DNA of 64,000 nucleotides from Kitasatospora azatica KCTC 9699. Lineage in GTDB: Bacteria; Actinomycetota; Actinomycetes; Streptomycetales; Streptomycetaceae. Positions 46,121 to 54,278 of the stretch are shown here, piece after piece. The notes beneath the pieces are model-generated. The model worked only from the letters and a program-made list of their open reading frames with translations, had not been told where the DNA came from and ran no database searches. The stretch spans positions 2,294,001 to 2,358,000 of the forward strand of contig NZ_JQMO01000002.1 of assembly GCF_000744785.1 (NCBI RefSeq), given 5' to 3'. The position numbers and the translations under genes were made by a program. Every line of letters starts with the position of its first letter. The stretch's first letter is position 1.

Positions 46121-49100
46121 GTGTCTCATCCTGGCCTCAGGCCATCCTCGCGGCGTCGACCGCAGCGTCATCTCACCCTCATAGCGGCTCTGACCACGGT
46201 CTTCGCCTCGGTGGCCGGTCCCGCGCTGGCTGCGGCCCCCGGGCCCGGCAACACCAAGCCGCCCGTCCTGAGCCAGCCGACGGATGCTCAGACGGGCCCC
46301 ACCCAGCGGGCCCAGGCGACTGCCAAGAAGACCGGAAAGCCCGTCACCATCGACGAGCTCACCACCGAGAACACTTTGACGGTGGCGAACCCTGACGGTT
46401 CATTGAGTACGACCCGTCATCTGCAGACCGCCCGGGTCAAGAAGAACGGGAAATGGACGCCGGTCGACGCTACGTTGACGAAGAACTCGGACGGGTCGTT
46501 CTCGCCCGCCGCCGCGGCCTCCGGCGTCACCCTCTCCGGTGGCGGCACCGCCCCGCTGGCCTCCTTCACCGACAAGGCCGGTCACAAGCTCGCCCTCAGC
46601 CTGCCGTTCGCGCTGCCGACCCCGACCGTCAGTGGTGACACCGCCGGCTACGCCGACGTGCTGCCGGGCGTGGACCTGAACGCCACCGTCACCGACCAGG
46701 GCGCCTTCCGCGAGGTGCTGGTCGTGCACAACGCCCAGGCCGCCGCCAACCCGGCCCTGAAGACGCTGCGCCTGGCCACCAGCACCAACGGCCTGAGCAC
46801 CAGCAGCGACCAGGACGGCAACCTCACCGTCAAGGCCGCCGACGGGAAGCCCGCCTTCACCGCGCCCGCCCCGGTGATGTGGGACTCCGCCGCCCCGCAG
46901 GCGACCCCGCGCGCCAACGCGCGCAGCGCCGACGGCGAGATCGCCGCACCCGCCGGCCCCGCCGTGGCGCCCGTCGCCGGGGCCGGCACCACCGGCACGG
47001 TCGACGCGGCCGGTGCGGACGTCTCCAGCAAGGACGGCCCGGGTCACGGCGCGCACATCTCCAAGCTCGCCGTCCAGGCCGACGACAACTCGATCACGCT
47101 GACGCCGGACCCGGCCCAGCTGGCGAGCGGCACCTACCCGGAGTACATCGACCCCGGGGTCGCGCCGACCGCCGGCACCAGCCACTTCACCGAAGTCCGC
47201 GAGAGCTGCAGCGACAACATCTACGACAAGGCGCAGACCAACGGCGAGGGCGTCGGCTACCAGCACTACGACACCTGCTCCGGGCTCTACCGCAGCTTCT
47301 TCCAACTGGACACCAGCGCGCTCAACGGCAGCATGCAGATCATGTCGTCCAAGCTGTACTTCACCGAGACGTACGGCGCCGACCACGACTGCACCAACGG
47401 CAGCTGGCCCGTGTCGCTCGCCCTCACCGGCGCGATGAACCCGAACAACAACGCCTGGGGCGCCCAGCCGGGTGTCACCACCAACATCGGCTCGCAGAAC
47501 GTGCTCACCGCAGCCGCGGGCTGCGGTGGCTACCGGACCGTGCTCTTCGACGTCACCGGTGTGGTCAACCAGTGGAAGACCAACGGCAACCTGACCTTCG
47601 GGCTGTACGGCAACGAGTCCAAGTACTCGACCAACTACGGCTTCATGCGGTTCAGCACCAACCCGTACCTGATCACCACGTACGACATCGCGCCGAACCA
47701 GCCGACCGGCATGTACACCGACCCCTACAGCGGCGAGTGCGGCTCGACCGGCTGGATCGGCATGACCACGCTGAACGGCAACGCGTCCAACATCAACCTG
47801 CACGCCTGGGTCTCCACCCCGATGAGCGGGACGAACCTGAAGACGTACTTCCATGTGTGGGACAACATGGTGAACAACGGCAGCGGCTCACCGGCCGATG
47901 CCTCGAACCCGTCCTCCGACTGGGTCGCGTCGGGCAACTGGACCTCGGCCAACATCGGCGGCCAGGTCTCCGACGGCCACCAGTACGGCTGGAACGCCAC
48001 CGCCTCGGACGGCACCCTGGGCAGCCCCGGCTCGCAGTACTGCTACTTCAACGTGGACCTGAGCCCGCCGAGCCTGGCCTCCTTCACTCCGTCCACCACC
48101 TTCCCGCCGCTGGGCAGCGGCATCACGCCGAACGCCCACGCGGGTGACACCGGCATCACCATCCCGGTCACCAGCACCGACCCCACGCCGGGCGGCTGCA
48201 ACCTGCAGGCCTGCATCAAGAGCGGTGTCGCGGCCTTCCAGTACTCGCTGGACACCAACATCCCGGTCTCCGGCGCCAGTTCGGTCCAGGTCACGTCGGA
48301 CGCCAACGGCACCGCCACCGCGAACATCCCGATCAACCTGACGGCCAGCCAGTGGGGCACCCACACGCTGTTCGTCCGGGCCGTGGACGGCGCGGGCAAC
48401 ACCCAGGCGACCGCGGCGGCCTACAGCTTCTACGCGCCGTGGAACCCGAACGCCAAGGTCACCGCGGGCGACCTGACCGGTGACGCGGTGCCGGACACCA
48501 TCGTCGCGGACCCGACCGGCAGCGGGAACCTCACGCTGGTCCCGGGCGGCAAGGACCCCGACGCCACCCCGCTGGTCGCCTCCACTCCGGCCAACAGCCC
48601 GGACGGCACCAGCTGGGACAACTACCTGGTCACGCACCGGGGTTCGCAGTCGCAGATGATGGTCGACGACATCTTCGCGTACCAGAAGAACACCAAGACG
48701 CTGTACCTGTACCGCAATGACGGCATCACCAGCGGCGGCGCCAACGGCTACTTCACCAACACCGCGAACGTCTCCACCCCCATCGGCAAGCCGGCCATCT
48801 GCCTGAGCAGCGACTGCAGCGGCTACAACGGCACCGACTGGTCGGGCCTGACCCAGCTGGTCGCACCGGGCCAGTTCTCGGGGACCAAGGGGTACGCGGA
48901 CCTGATCACGGTGGAGAACGGCAAGCTCTGGTACTACCCGGGCAGCGCCAAGCCGAGCACCTACCTCGGCAAGCCGTACCTGATCGGCTCCGGCGACTGG
49001 TCGAACACCACGCTGATCGCCCCCGGCGTCACCGGCGCCAACGTCAGCAGCGGCACCTCCACCGGCGGCACCCCGACCCTGTGGGCGCGCAACAACGTCA

Positions 49101-50185
49101 CCGGTGCGATCTCCAGCTACCCGCTGACCTTCGACCCGGCCACCGGCGCGCCCACCAGCAACCTGACCGCGCCAACCTTCAGCAACCTCAACCCCGCCGG
49201 CTCGGCCCTGTGCGTCGACATGACCGGCGGCACCGACGCCAACGGCACCCTGGCCGAGCTGTGGAACTGCGGCAGCACCCCGTGGGAGAACCAGAGCTTC
49301 ACCTGGGGCGCCGACGGCAGCCTGCACGTCATGGGCAAGTGCCTGGACGACCAGAACGGCTACGTCACCGACGGCAACCCGGTCCAGCTCTACGACTGCA
49401 ACAACACCGACGCCCAGCACTGGACTTCGGTGGCCGGCAGCCCCGGCCTGCTGAAGAACGTCAAGGCCAACCTCTGCCTGTCCGCCCCGAAGGGGAACCT
49501 GACCGCCAGCGTCAAGCTCATCGTCACGGCCTGCACGGCCGGCGCGGCCGAGCAGACCTGGAGCGCGGACGGCGCCGCACTGACCCAGCAGACGGTGCTC
49601 AACCTCGGTGTCCGCGCCGCCACCTACCCGGTCATCACCTCGCCCGGTGACGTCAACGGCGACGGCAACCCCGACCTGCTGACCATCACCGGCGGCACCG
49701 GCGGCGGCGTGATGACCGAGTACCAGGGCATCGCCCCCTCCGGCACGCTGCCGCTGCTCGGCGGGGCGACCCCGATGGGCACGGTCGACGCCCCGGTGCA
49801 GACGGACGTCCGGTCCGCCTACGACGGCAAGTGCCTGGACAACTACGGCGGCACCAACGGCACGCCGGTGGCGCAGTACGACTGCTGGGGCGGCGCCGGC
49901 CAGAAGTTCAGCTTCGCCACCGACGGCACCCTGCGCAGCGGCGGCAAGTGCGTCTCCACCGCCAACGCGGGTACCGGCAACGGCACCAGCGTGATCAGCT
50001 GGGACTGCCAGCCCGGCCACGCCGAGCAGCAGTGGGTGCTCCGCGGCGACGGCAGCATCTACAACCCGGCCTCCCAGCGCTGCCTGGAGCTGCCCGGCTG
50101 GACCACCGTCAACGGTGGCTCGCTGGACATCTGGGACTGCATCGGCGGCCACGCCAACCAGCTGTGGACGGTGCGCACCTACTAG
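46121..50185 (+). CDS. Large secreted multidomain protein: RHS-type N-terminal region, FG-GAP repeats, two ricin-type lectin domains
   Basis: 1354 residues from the GTG at 46121 (AGAAGGA upstream). Signal peptide to about residue 39. The N-terminal region (TENTLTVANPDGSLSTTRHL; VKKNGKWTPVDATL) is the type seen in front of streptomycete RHS and DNRLRE proteins. A DNRLRE-like segment at about 330-530 (SFFQLDTSALNG...) follows. FG-GAP/VCBS-like repeats (AGDLTGDAVPDTIVAD near 780; GDVNGDGNPDLLTI near 1177) and two ricin B-type lectin domains (about 1025-1150 and 1229-1354) complete it. The lectin Q-x-W-type motifs are QSFTW, QHWTS, EQTWS, EQQWV and NQLWT. No toxin or peptidase domain is evident. 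It probably binds extracellular glycans. The end of the gene shows a tandem stop duplication. Confidence 0.8.
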   Translation: MSHPGLRPSSRRRPQRHLTLIAALTTVFASVAGPALAAAPGPGNTKPPVLSQPTDAQTGPTQRAQATAKKTGKPVTIDELTTENTLTVANPDGSLSTTRHLQTARVKKNGKWTPVDATLTKNSDGSFSPAAAASGVTLSGGGTAPLASFTDKAGHKLALSLPFALPTPTVSGDTAGYADVLPGVDLNATVTDQGAFREVLVVHNAQAAANPALKTLRLATSTNGLSTSSDQDGNLTVKAADGKPAFTAPAPVMWDSAAPQATPRANARSADGEIAAPAGPAVAPVAGAGTTGTVDAAGADVSSKDGPGHGAHISKLAVQADDNSITLTPDPAQLASGTYPEYIDPGVAPTAGTSHFTEVRESCSDNIYDKAQTNGEGVGYQHYDTCSGLYRSFFQLDTSALNGSMQIMSSKLYFTETYGADHDCTNGSWPVSLALTGAMNPNNNAWGAQPGVTTNIGSQNVLTAAAGCGGYRTVLFDVTGVVNQWKTNGNLTFGLYGNESKYSTNYGFMRFSTNPYLITTYDIAPNQPTGMYTDPYSGECGSTGWIGMTTLNGNASNINLHAWVSTPMSGTNLKTYFHVWDNMVNNGSGSPADASNPSSDWVASGNWTSANIGGQVSDGHQYGWNATASDGTLGSPGSQYCYFNVDLSPPSLASFTPSTTFPPLGSGITPNAHAGDTGITIPVTSTDPTPGGCNLQACIKSGVAAFQYSLDTNIPVSGASSVQVTSDANGTATANIPINLTASQWGTHTLFVRAVDGAGNTQATAAAYSFYAPWNPNAKVTAGDLTGDAVPDTIVADPTGSGNLTLVPGGKDPDATPLVASTPANSPDGTSWDNYLVTHRGSQSQMMVDDIFAYQKNTKTLYLYRNDGITSGGANGYFTNTANVSTPIGKPAICLSSDCSGYNGTDWSGLTQLVAPGQFSGTKGYADLITVENGKLWYYPGSAKPSTYLGKPYLIGSGDWSNTTLIAPGVTGANVSSGTSTGGTPTLWARNNVTGAISSYPLTFDPATGAPTSNLTAPTFSNLNPAGSALCVDMTGGTDANGTLAELWNCGSTPWENQSFTWGADGSLHVMGKCLDDQNGYVTDGNPVQLYDCNNTDAQHWTSVAGSPGLLKNVKANLCLSAPKGNLTASVKLIVTACTAGAAEQTWSADGAALTQQTVLNLGVRAATYPVITSPGDVNGDGNPDLLTITGGTGGGVMTEYQGIAPSGTLPLLGGATPMGTVDAPVQTDVRSAYDGKCLDNYGGTNGTPVAQYDCWGGAGQKFSFATDGTLRSGGKCVSTANAGTGNGTSVISWDCQPGHAEQQWVLRGDGSIYNPASQRCLELPGWTTVNGGSLDIWDCIGGHANQLWTVRTY

Positions 50186-50201
50186 TCCGTTACTAGTCCG
50201 T
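50180..50201 (+). repeat. 11-nt tandem repeat duplicating the stop codon of the large secreted protein
   Basis: TACTAGTCCGT occurs twice without mismatch (50180-50190, 50191-50201). Each copy has a TAG; the second is in another frame. Two further TGA triplets follow at 50204 and 50208, so all frames are closed within 30 nt. Confidence 0.93.
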
Positions 50202-50211
50202 CCTGACTGAA

Positions 50212-50251
50212 CAGCGGCCCTGTCGACCCTCACCGGTCGGCAGGGCCGCTG
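50212..50251 (+). terminator. Terminator of the large secreted protein gene
   Basis: Perfect 11-bp stem CAGCGGCCCTG / CAGGGCCGCTG with an 18-nt loop and a following CTTTT. Confidence 0.88.
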
Positions 50252-50394
50252 CTTTTCGCGAGCCGCGTCTCGCACTACGGCAGCGTCGGCGTGAACCGGG
50301 CGCCCGGTGCCGCCGGTGCTGCGCGAGCGGGTCTGGTCGCTCATGGCGGCATCGTGCCGGACCCGGATGAGAATGCGATGAGCTTATGCACCCC

Positions 50395-50434
50395 CGCTGA
50401 CCTGCGCTGACCTGCGCTGACCTGCGCCGAGCTG
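50395..50434 (+). repeat. 10-nt tandem repeats upstream of the ferric reductase-like gene
   Basis: CGCTGACCTG is repeated three times in full plus a degenerate fourth copy (50395-50434), about 100 nt before the start of the redox operon. Confidence 0.9.
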
Positions 50435-50536
50435 GGCGGATGCGGGCCGGCCGGGCGTTTTGGGGCGACGGTTTCAGAGCGAACTGAGAGCTTGCAGTGG
50501 CAGGGTGACGGACCTGACCAGCGAAAGGAGCCGGCC

Positions 50537-51958
50537 GTGAGCACGATCACCCGTCGCCGGGCCGACAGCCGTCGCCGGGCCGAGCCGTCGCCACCCCGCC
50601 AACAGGCCTGCCGACCGGCCCGCCGACAGGCCGGGGAGCTGGCCCGCGCCGCACTGCCCGCCCTGCTGCCGGTGCTGATCGCGGCGGGCGCCGCCGGGGT
50701 GCTGGCGCTGTGGTGGCGGGACACCTACGCGGTGACCGGCGCCGACCAGTGGCTGACCGGCGCGGCCCGGATCACCGGTCTGCTGGCCGGGTACGCGGCG
50801 CCGGTGCTGCTGCTGTTGATGGCGCGGATCCCGGTGTTGGAGCGCGAGGTCGGCGCCGACCGGCTGGCCCGCTGGCACGCGCTCGGCGGGCGGTACCTGG
50901 TGGGCCTGGTCACCGCGCACGTGCTCACCGTGGTCTGGGGGTACGCGCTGACGGCACACCGGGGCCTGCTCTCCGAGACCGACCAGCTGGTCTTCCACTA
51001 CCCGGAGATGATCAAGGCCACGCTGGCCACCCTGCTGCTGCTCGGCACCGGCGCGGTCTCGGCCCGGGCCGCCCGCCGCCGGCTCGGCTACGAGGCCTGG
51101 TACTACCTGCACCTGGCCACCTATCTGGCGATCGCGCTCGGCTTCGCGCACCAGCTGGTGAACGGCGCCGACCTCGCCGAGGGGGTCGGGCTGCTGGGCT
51201 GGTGGGCGCTGTACCTGGGCTCGTTCGCGCTGCTCGGCTGGTACCGGCTGGCGGTGCCGTTGCTGCGCGACCGGCGGCACCGGCTGCGGATCGCCGAGGT
51301 GCGCCCGGAAGCGGAGGGCGTGGTCTCGGTCTTCCTGACCGGCCGCCGACTGGACGAACTGCGCTGCCGGCCGGGGCAGTTCTTCCGGCTGCAGTTCCTG
51401 GCCCCCGGCCTGCGCTGGGCGGCCAACCCGTACTCGCTCTCGGCACCGCCGCACCCGCGCTTCCTGCGGTTCACGGTGAAGGACCTCGGCGGGCACAGTG
51501 CGGCGGCGGCCGGGCTGCGGCCCGGGGTGCGGGTGCGGGCCGAGGGCCCGTACGGGGCGTTCACCGCGCAGCGGCGGGTGGCCCCGGGGCGCCGGGTGCT
51601 GCTGATCGCGGTCGGGGTGGGGATCACCCCGATCCGTCCCCTGTTCGAGACGCTGCCGGCCGGGCCGGGCGAGCTGACCCTGCTGTACCGGGCACGGCGG
51701 GCCGAGGACCTGCTGTTCCGCGGCGAGCTGGAGCAGGTCGCGCAACGGCGGCGGGCCGGGCTGCGGTTCCTGCTGGGCAGCCGCGCCGAGGCGGGGCACA
51801 CCCTGACGGCGGCGGGGCTGGCCCGGCTGGTGCCGGGCCTGCGGGAGCACGAGGTGTTCCTCTGCGGCCCCGAGGAGCTGGCCGCCGCCACGGTGCGGGA
51901 GTTGCGGGCCGCGGGAGTGCCGCGGCACCGGATCCACCACGAGTCTTTCGCGTTCTGA
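50537..51958 (+). CDS. Ferric reductase-like transmembrane flavoprotein (FRE/NOX family)
   Basis: 473 residues. Six membrane helices fill residues 40-250. Two pairs of His with 13-residue spacing (His114/His128, His192/His205) match the two b-heme sites of the ferric reductase/NADPH oxidase membrane domain. The cytosolic part has an FAD site (NPYSLSAPPHPRF), a nicotinamide nucleotide site (VGVGITPIRPLFE) and the C-terminal FLCGPEEL. It should carry electrons from NAD(P)H across the membrane. The GTG at 50537 follows AAAGGAG. It is the first gene of an operon with an FMN-binding protein and ApbE, so its acceptor is probably the covalently bound external flavin. Confidence 0.9.
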   Translation: MSTITRRRADSRRRAEPSPPRQQACRPARRQAGELARAALPALLPVLIAAGAAGVLALWWRDTYAVTGADQWLTGAARITGLLAGYAAPVLLLLMARIPVLEREVGADRLARWHALGGRYLVGLVTAHVLTVVWGYALTAHRGLLSETDQLVFHYPEMIKATLATLLLLGTGAVSARAARRRLGYEAWYYLHLATYLAIALGFAHQLVNGADLAEGVGLLGWWALYLGSFALLGWYRLAVPLLRDRRHRLRIAEVRPEAEGVVSVFLTGRRLDELRCRPGQFFRLQFLAPGLRWAANPYSLSAPPHPRFLRFTVKDLGGHSAAAAGLRPGVRVRAEGPYGAFTAQRRVAPGRRVLLIAVGVGITPIRPLFETLPAGPGELTLLYRARRAEDLLFRGELEQVAQRRRAGLRFLLGSRAEAGHTLTAAGLARLVPGLREHEVFLCGPEELAAATVRELRAAGVPRHRIHHESFAF

Positions 51959-51986
51959 GCCTGTCGAAGGTGTCTGAAGGAGTGTC

Positions 51987-52457
51987 ATGCGACGAACCAT
52001 CATCAGCACGGCGGCCCTCGCGGCCCTGGTGGTGCTGCTGCTCGGCCTGAAGCCGCACGGCGGGTCCACCTCGGGCGGCGGGCAGGCCTTGATCTCCTCC
52101 GACACGGGGGCACCGACCCCGCGTACGAGTACGAGCGGTGGAACGTCGACCCCGTCGACCTCCGACGCCTCGTCCGGCACCCGTACCGTCACCGGCAGCG
52201 CGATCGACACCCGGTACGGCCCGGTCCAGGTCCGGATCACGCTGACCGGCGGAAGGCTGACCAAGGTCGACGTGCTGCAGTACCCCACCGACAGCCGGCG
52301 CGACCAGGAGATCAACAGCTACGCGCTGCCGCAGCTCAACCAGGAGGCGATCGCCGCCCAGAACGCGAGGATCGACGCGGTCTCCGGCGCGACCTACACC
52401 AGCGAGGGCTACACCCGCTCGCTGCAGAGCGCCCTCGACCAGGCCGGGAGCAGCTGA
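51987..52457 (+). CDS. Exported FMN-binding protein with covalent flavin site
   Basis: 156 residues. An N-terminal signal/anchor (TAALAALVVLLLG) and a Ser/Thr-rich linker (27-65) precede an FMN-binding domain. The flavinylation motif D130-A-V-S-G-A-T136 is present; in this family ApbE attaches FMN to that Thr by a phosphoester bond. It would serve as the extracellular electron acceptor of the reductase encoded upstream. GAAGGAG precedes the ATG at 51987. Its TGA shares bases with the apbE start (TGATG), so translation is coupled. Confidence 0.92.
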   Translation: MRRTIISTAALAALVVLLLGLKPHGGSTSGGGQALISSDTGAPTPRTSTSGGTSTPSTSDASSGTRTVTGSAIDTRYGPVQVRITLTGGRLTKVDVLQYPTDSRRDQEINSYALPQLNQEAIAAQNARIDAVSGATYTSEGYTRSLQSALDQAGSS

Positions 52458-53203
52458 TGCTGCGCCACGCCGAACCGGTGATGGGCACGGTCGTCTCCTT
52501 CGCGGTGCGCGACGCACCGGCCGCCGCGCTGCGGCCGGCCATCGCCGAACTGCACCGACTGGACGCGCTCTTCTCCACCTACCGGCCCGACAGCCAGCTC
52601 AGCCGGCTGGCTCGCGGCGAGCTGACCGTGGAGCGGTGCGACCCGCTGGTGGGCGAGGCGCTGGCGCACTGCGCGTCGGTCGCGACCGAGACCGACGGCT
52701 GGTTCACCGCCCGCCCGGCCGGGCGGCTCGACCCCTCCGGCTGGGTCAAGGGCTGGGCCGTGGAACGGGCCTCGGAGCTGCTGCTCGCCGCCGGGTACCC
52801 GCACCACACGGTGACCGGCGGCGGGGACGTACAGGCGCGCGGCCAGGCTGCCCCCGGGCAGCCGTGGCGGGTGGGGGTGGCCGACCCGGCGCGGGCGGAC
52901 GCCCTGGTGGCGGTGCTGGCCGGCGGCGGCGACTTCGCGGTGGCCACCTCGGGGAACGCGGAGCGCGGCGCGCACATCGTGGACCCGAGGAGCGGGCAGC
53001 CGGTGCACGGGGCACTGTCGGTGACGGTGGTCGGGGAAGGGCTGGCCCGCACCGACGCGTACGCCACTGCGGCCTACGCGATGGGGGCGCAGCGGGCGCT
53101 GGACTGGCTGGCCGGGACGGCGGGGTACGAGGCGCTGGTGGTGCTGCCGGACGGGCGACGGCTGGGCACCCCCGGGCTGGCGCGCCACCTCGCCGCCCCG
53201 TAA
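52457..53203 (+). CDS. apbE: FAD:protein FMN transferase ApbE
   Basis: 248 residues. ApbE uses FAD to attach FMN to Thr in the motif found in the protein encoded just upstream. The sequence starts RHAEPVMGTVVSF and contains LDPSGWVKGWAVERASELL, VTGGGDVQARG and the catalytic ATSGNAERGAHIVDPRSGQP with the following TDAYATAAY, which coordinate the metal and FAD. The protein is shorter than the Gram-negative enzymes and lacks a signal peptide, so it may act in the cytosol before export. ATG 52457 overlaps the FMN-binding gene. Confidence 0.93.
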   Translation: MLRHAEPVMGTVVSFAVRDAPAAALRPAIAELHRLDALFSTYRPDSQLSRLARGELTVERCDPLVGEALAHCASVATETDGWFTARPAGRLDPSGWVKGWAVERASELLLAAGYPHHTVTGGGDVQARGQAAPGQPWRVGVADPARADALVAVLAGGGDFAVATSGNAERGAHIVDPRSGQPVHGALSVTVVGEGLARTDAYATAAYAMGAQRALDWLAGTAGYEALVVLPDGRRLGTPGLARHLAAP

Positions 53204-53224
53204 CGGCTGGGTGACACTGGTGGG

Positions 53225-53968
53225 GTGGACGGGAGCCGAGCGGTGGGTGACGGACCGTCGGCCCACCAGGAGCCCGGGCCGGCGGCCGGCGGCGGGCTCG
53301 GGACCAGGCTCAACTGGCTGCGCGCGGGGGTGCTCGGGGCCAACGACGGCATCGTCTCCACCGCCGGTCTGGTGGTCGGGGTCGCCGGCGTCACCACCTC
53401 CGCCACCACCCTGCTGGCCGCCGGCCTGGCCGGGCTGCTGGCCGGCGCGCTCTCGATGGCCTCCGGCGAGTACGTCTCGGTCAGCACCCAGCGCGACTCC
53501 GAGCGGGCCGCGCTGGCCCAGGAGCGGCGCGAGCTGGCCGAACAGCCGGCTGCCGAACTGGCCGAGCTGACCGGGCTCTTCGAGGACCGCGGCCTGACCC
53601 CCGAGGTGGCCCGTGAGGTGGCCGAGCAGCTGACGGCCCGGGACGCGCTGACCGCGCACGCCCGGGTGGAGCTGGGCATCGACCCCGAACAGATCGTCAA
53701 CCCGTGGCACGCGGCCTGGGCCAGCTGCGTGTCCTTCACCGTCGGCGCGCTGCTGCCGCTGCTCGCGATCGTGCTGCCGCCGGCCTCGCTGCGGATCCCG
53801 GTCACCGTGGTCGCCGTGCTGTGCGCGCTGCTGCTCACCGGCTGGACCGGCGCCCGCCTCGGCGACTCCCCGGTCCGCCCCTCGATGCTGCGCAACGTCC
53901 TCGGCGGCGGCCTGGCGATGGCCGTCACCTACGCGGCGGGCTCCCTGCTGGGCGCGGCCGGGGTGTGA
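53225..53968 (+). CDS. VIT1/CCC1-family Fe/Mn transporter
   Basis: 247 residues with five membrane segments. The family motif GANDGIVSTAGLVVGVAGV is at about 38-56, ALSMASGEYVSVSTQRDSER follows, and a cytosolic acidic helix rich in Glu comes before the final three helices. VIT1/CCC1 proteins export or store Fe(II) or Mn(II). The gene is 21 nt downstream of apbE, which fits a link between extracellular iron reduction and iron handling. The start at 53225 (GTG) lacks a clear ribosome binding site, so a slightly later start is possible. Confidence 0.88.
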   Translation: MDGSRAVGDGPSAHQEPGPAAGGGLGTRLNWLRAGVLGANDGIVSTAGLVVGVAGVTTSATTLLAAGLAGLLAGALSMASGEYVSVSTQRDSERAALAQERRELAEQPAAELAELTGLFEDRGLTPEVAREVAEQLTARDALTAHARVELGIDPEQIVNPWHAAWASCVSFTVGALLPLLAIVLPPASLRIPVTVVAVLCALLLTGWTGARLGDSPVRPSMLRNVLGGGLAMAVTYAAGSLLGAAGV

Positions 53969-53970
53969 GA

Positions 53971-54008
53971 GTGCCCCCGCCGCCCGTTCGCACGGGCCGC
54001 GGGGGCAC
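53971..54008. terminator. Bidirectional terminator after the VIT1-like gene
   Basis: Stem GTGCCCCCGC / GCGGGGGCAC with an inner GCCCGT/ACGGGC helix, between the convergent transporter gene and the small membrane protein gene. Confidence 0.8.
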
Positions 54009-54026
54009 GTCACACACGTACTGGGG

Positions 54027-54266
54027 CTAGTTCTTCTTGCCCTTGCCCATCGAGGGGAGCATGACCAGGCCCGCGATCACCAGGAAGGAGACCACCGGGA
54101 TCCCGACGAACAGGCCGAAGGTCTGCGCGAAGGTCAGGCCCTTGCCCGGGTCGTCGCCGTCGTCCCGCGCGTTGGCGAAGGCGGGCGACGTGATCAGCAT
54201 CATCAGCGTGGCCGCCGCGGAGACCGCACCGGCGCGCAAAGCGTTCCTCTTGTCCACGTTTTCCAC
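54027..54266 (-). CDS. Small secreted or membrane protein
   Basis: 79 residues. A cleavable-looking signal peptide (AGAVSAAATLMMLITSPAFA) is followed by a short acidic segment (NARDDGDDPGKG), a single hydrophobic helix (FGLFVGIPVVSFLVIAGLVML) and a basic tail (GKGKKN). The layout is a small type I membrane protein. The function is not known. The start may be GTG 54266 or GTG 54257. It is co-directional with malQ, downstream of it. Confidence 0.75.
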   Translation of the reverse strand: MENVDKRNALRAGAVSAAATLMMLITSPAFANARDDGDDPGKGLTFAQTFGLFVGIPVVSFLVIAGLVMLPSMGKGKKN

Positions 54267-54278
54267 GGTACCGGCCCG

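Noticed and set aside
50252-50394. Possible remnant of a coding sequence between the terminator and the 10-nt repeats
   Set aside because: A short open stretch exists on the plus strand, but it has no start signal or recognisable motif.
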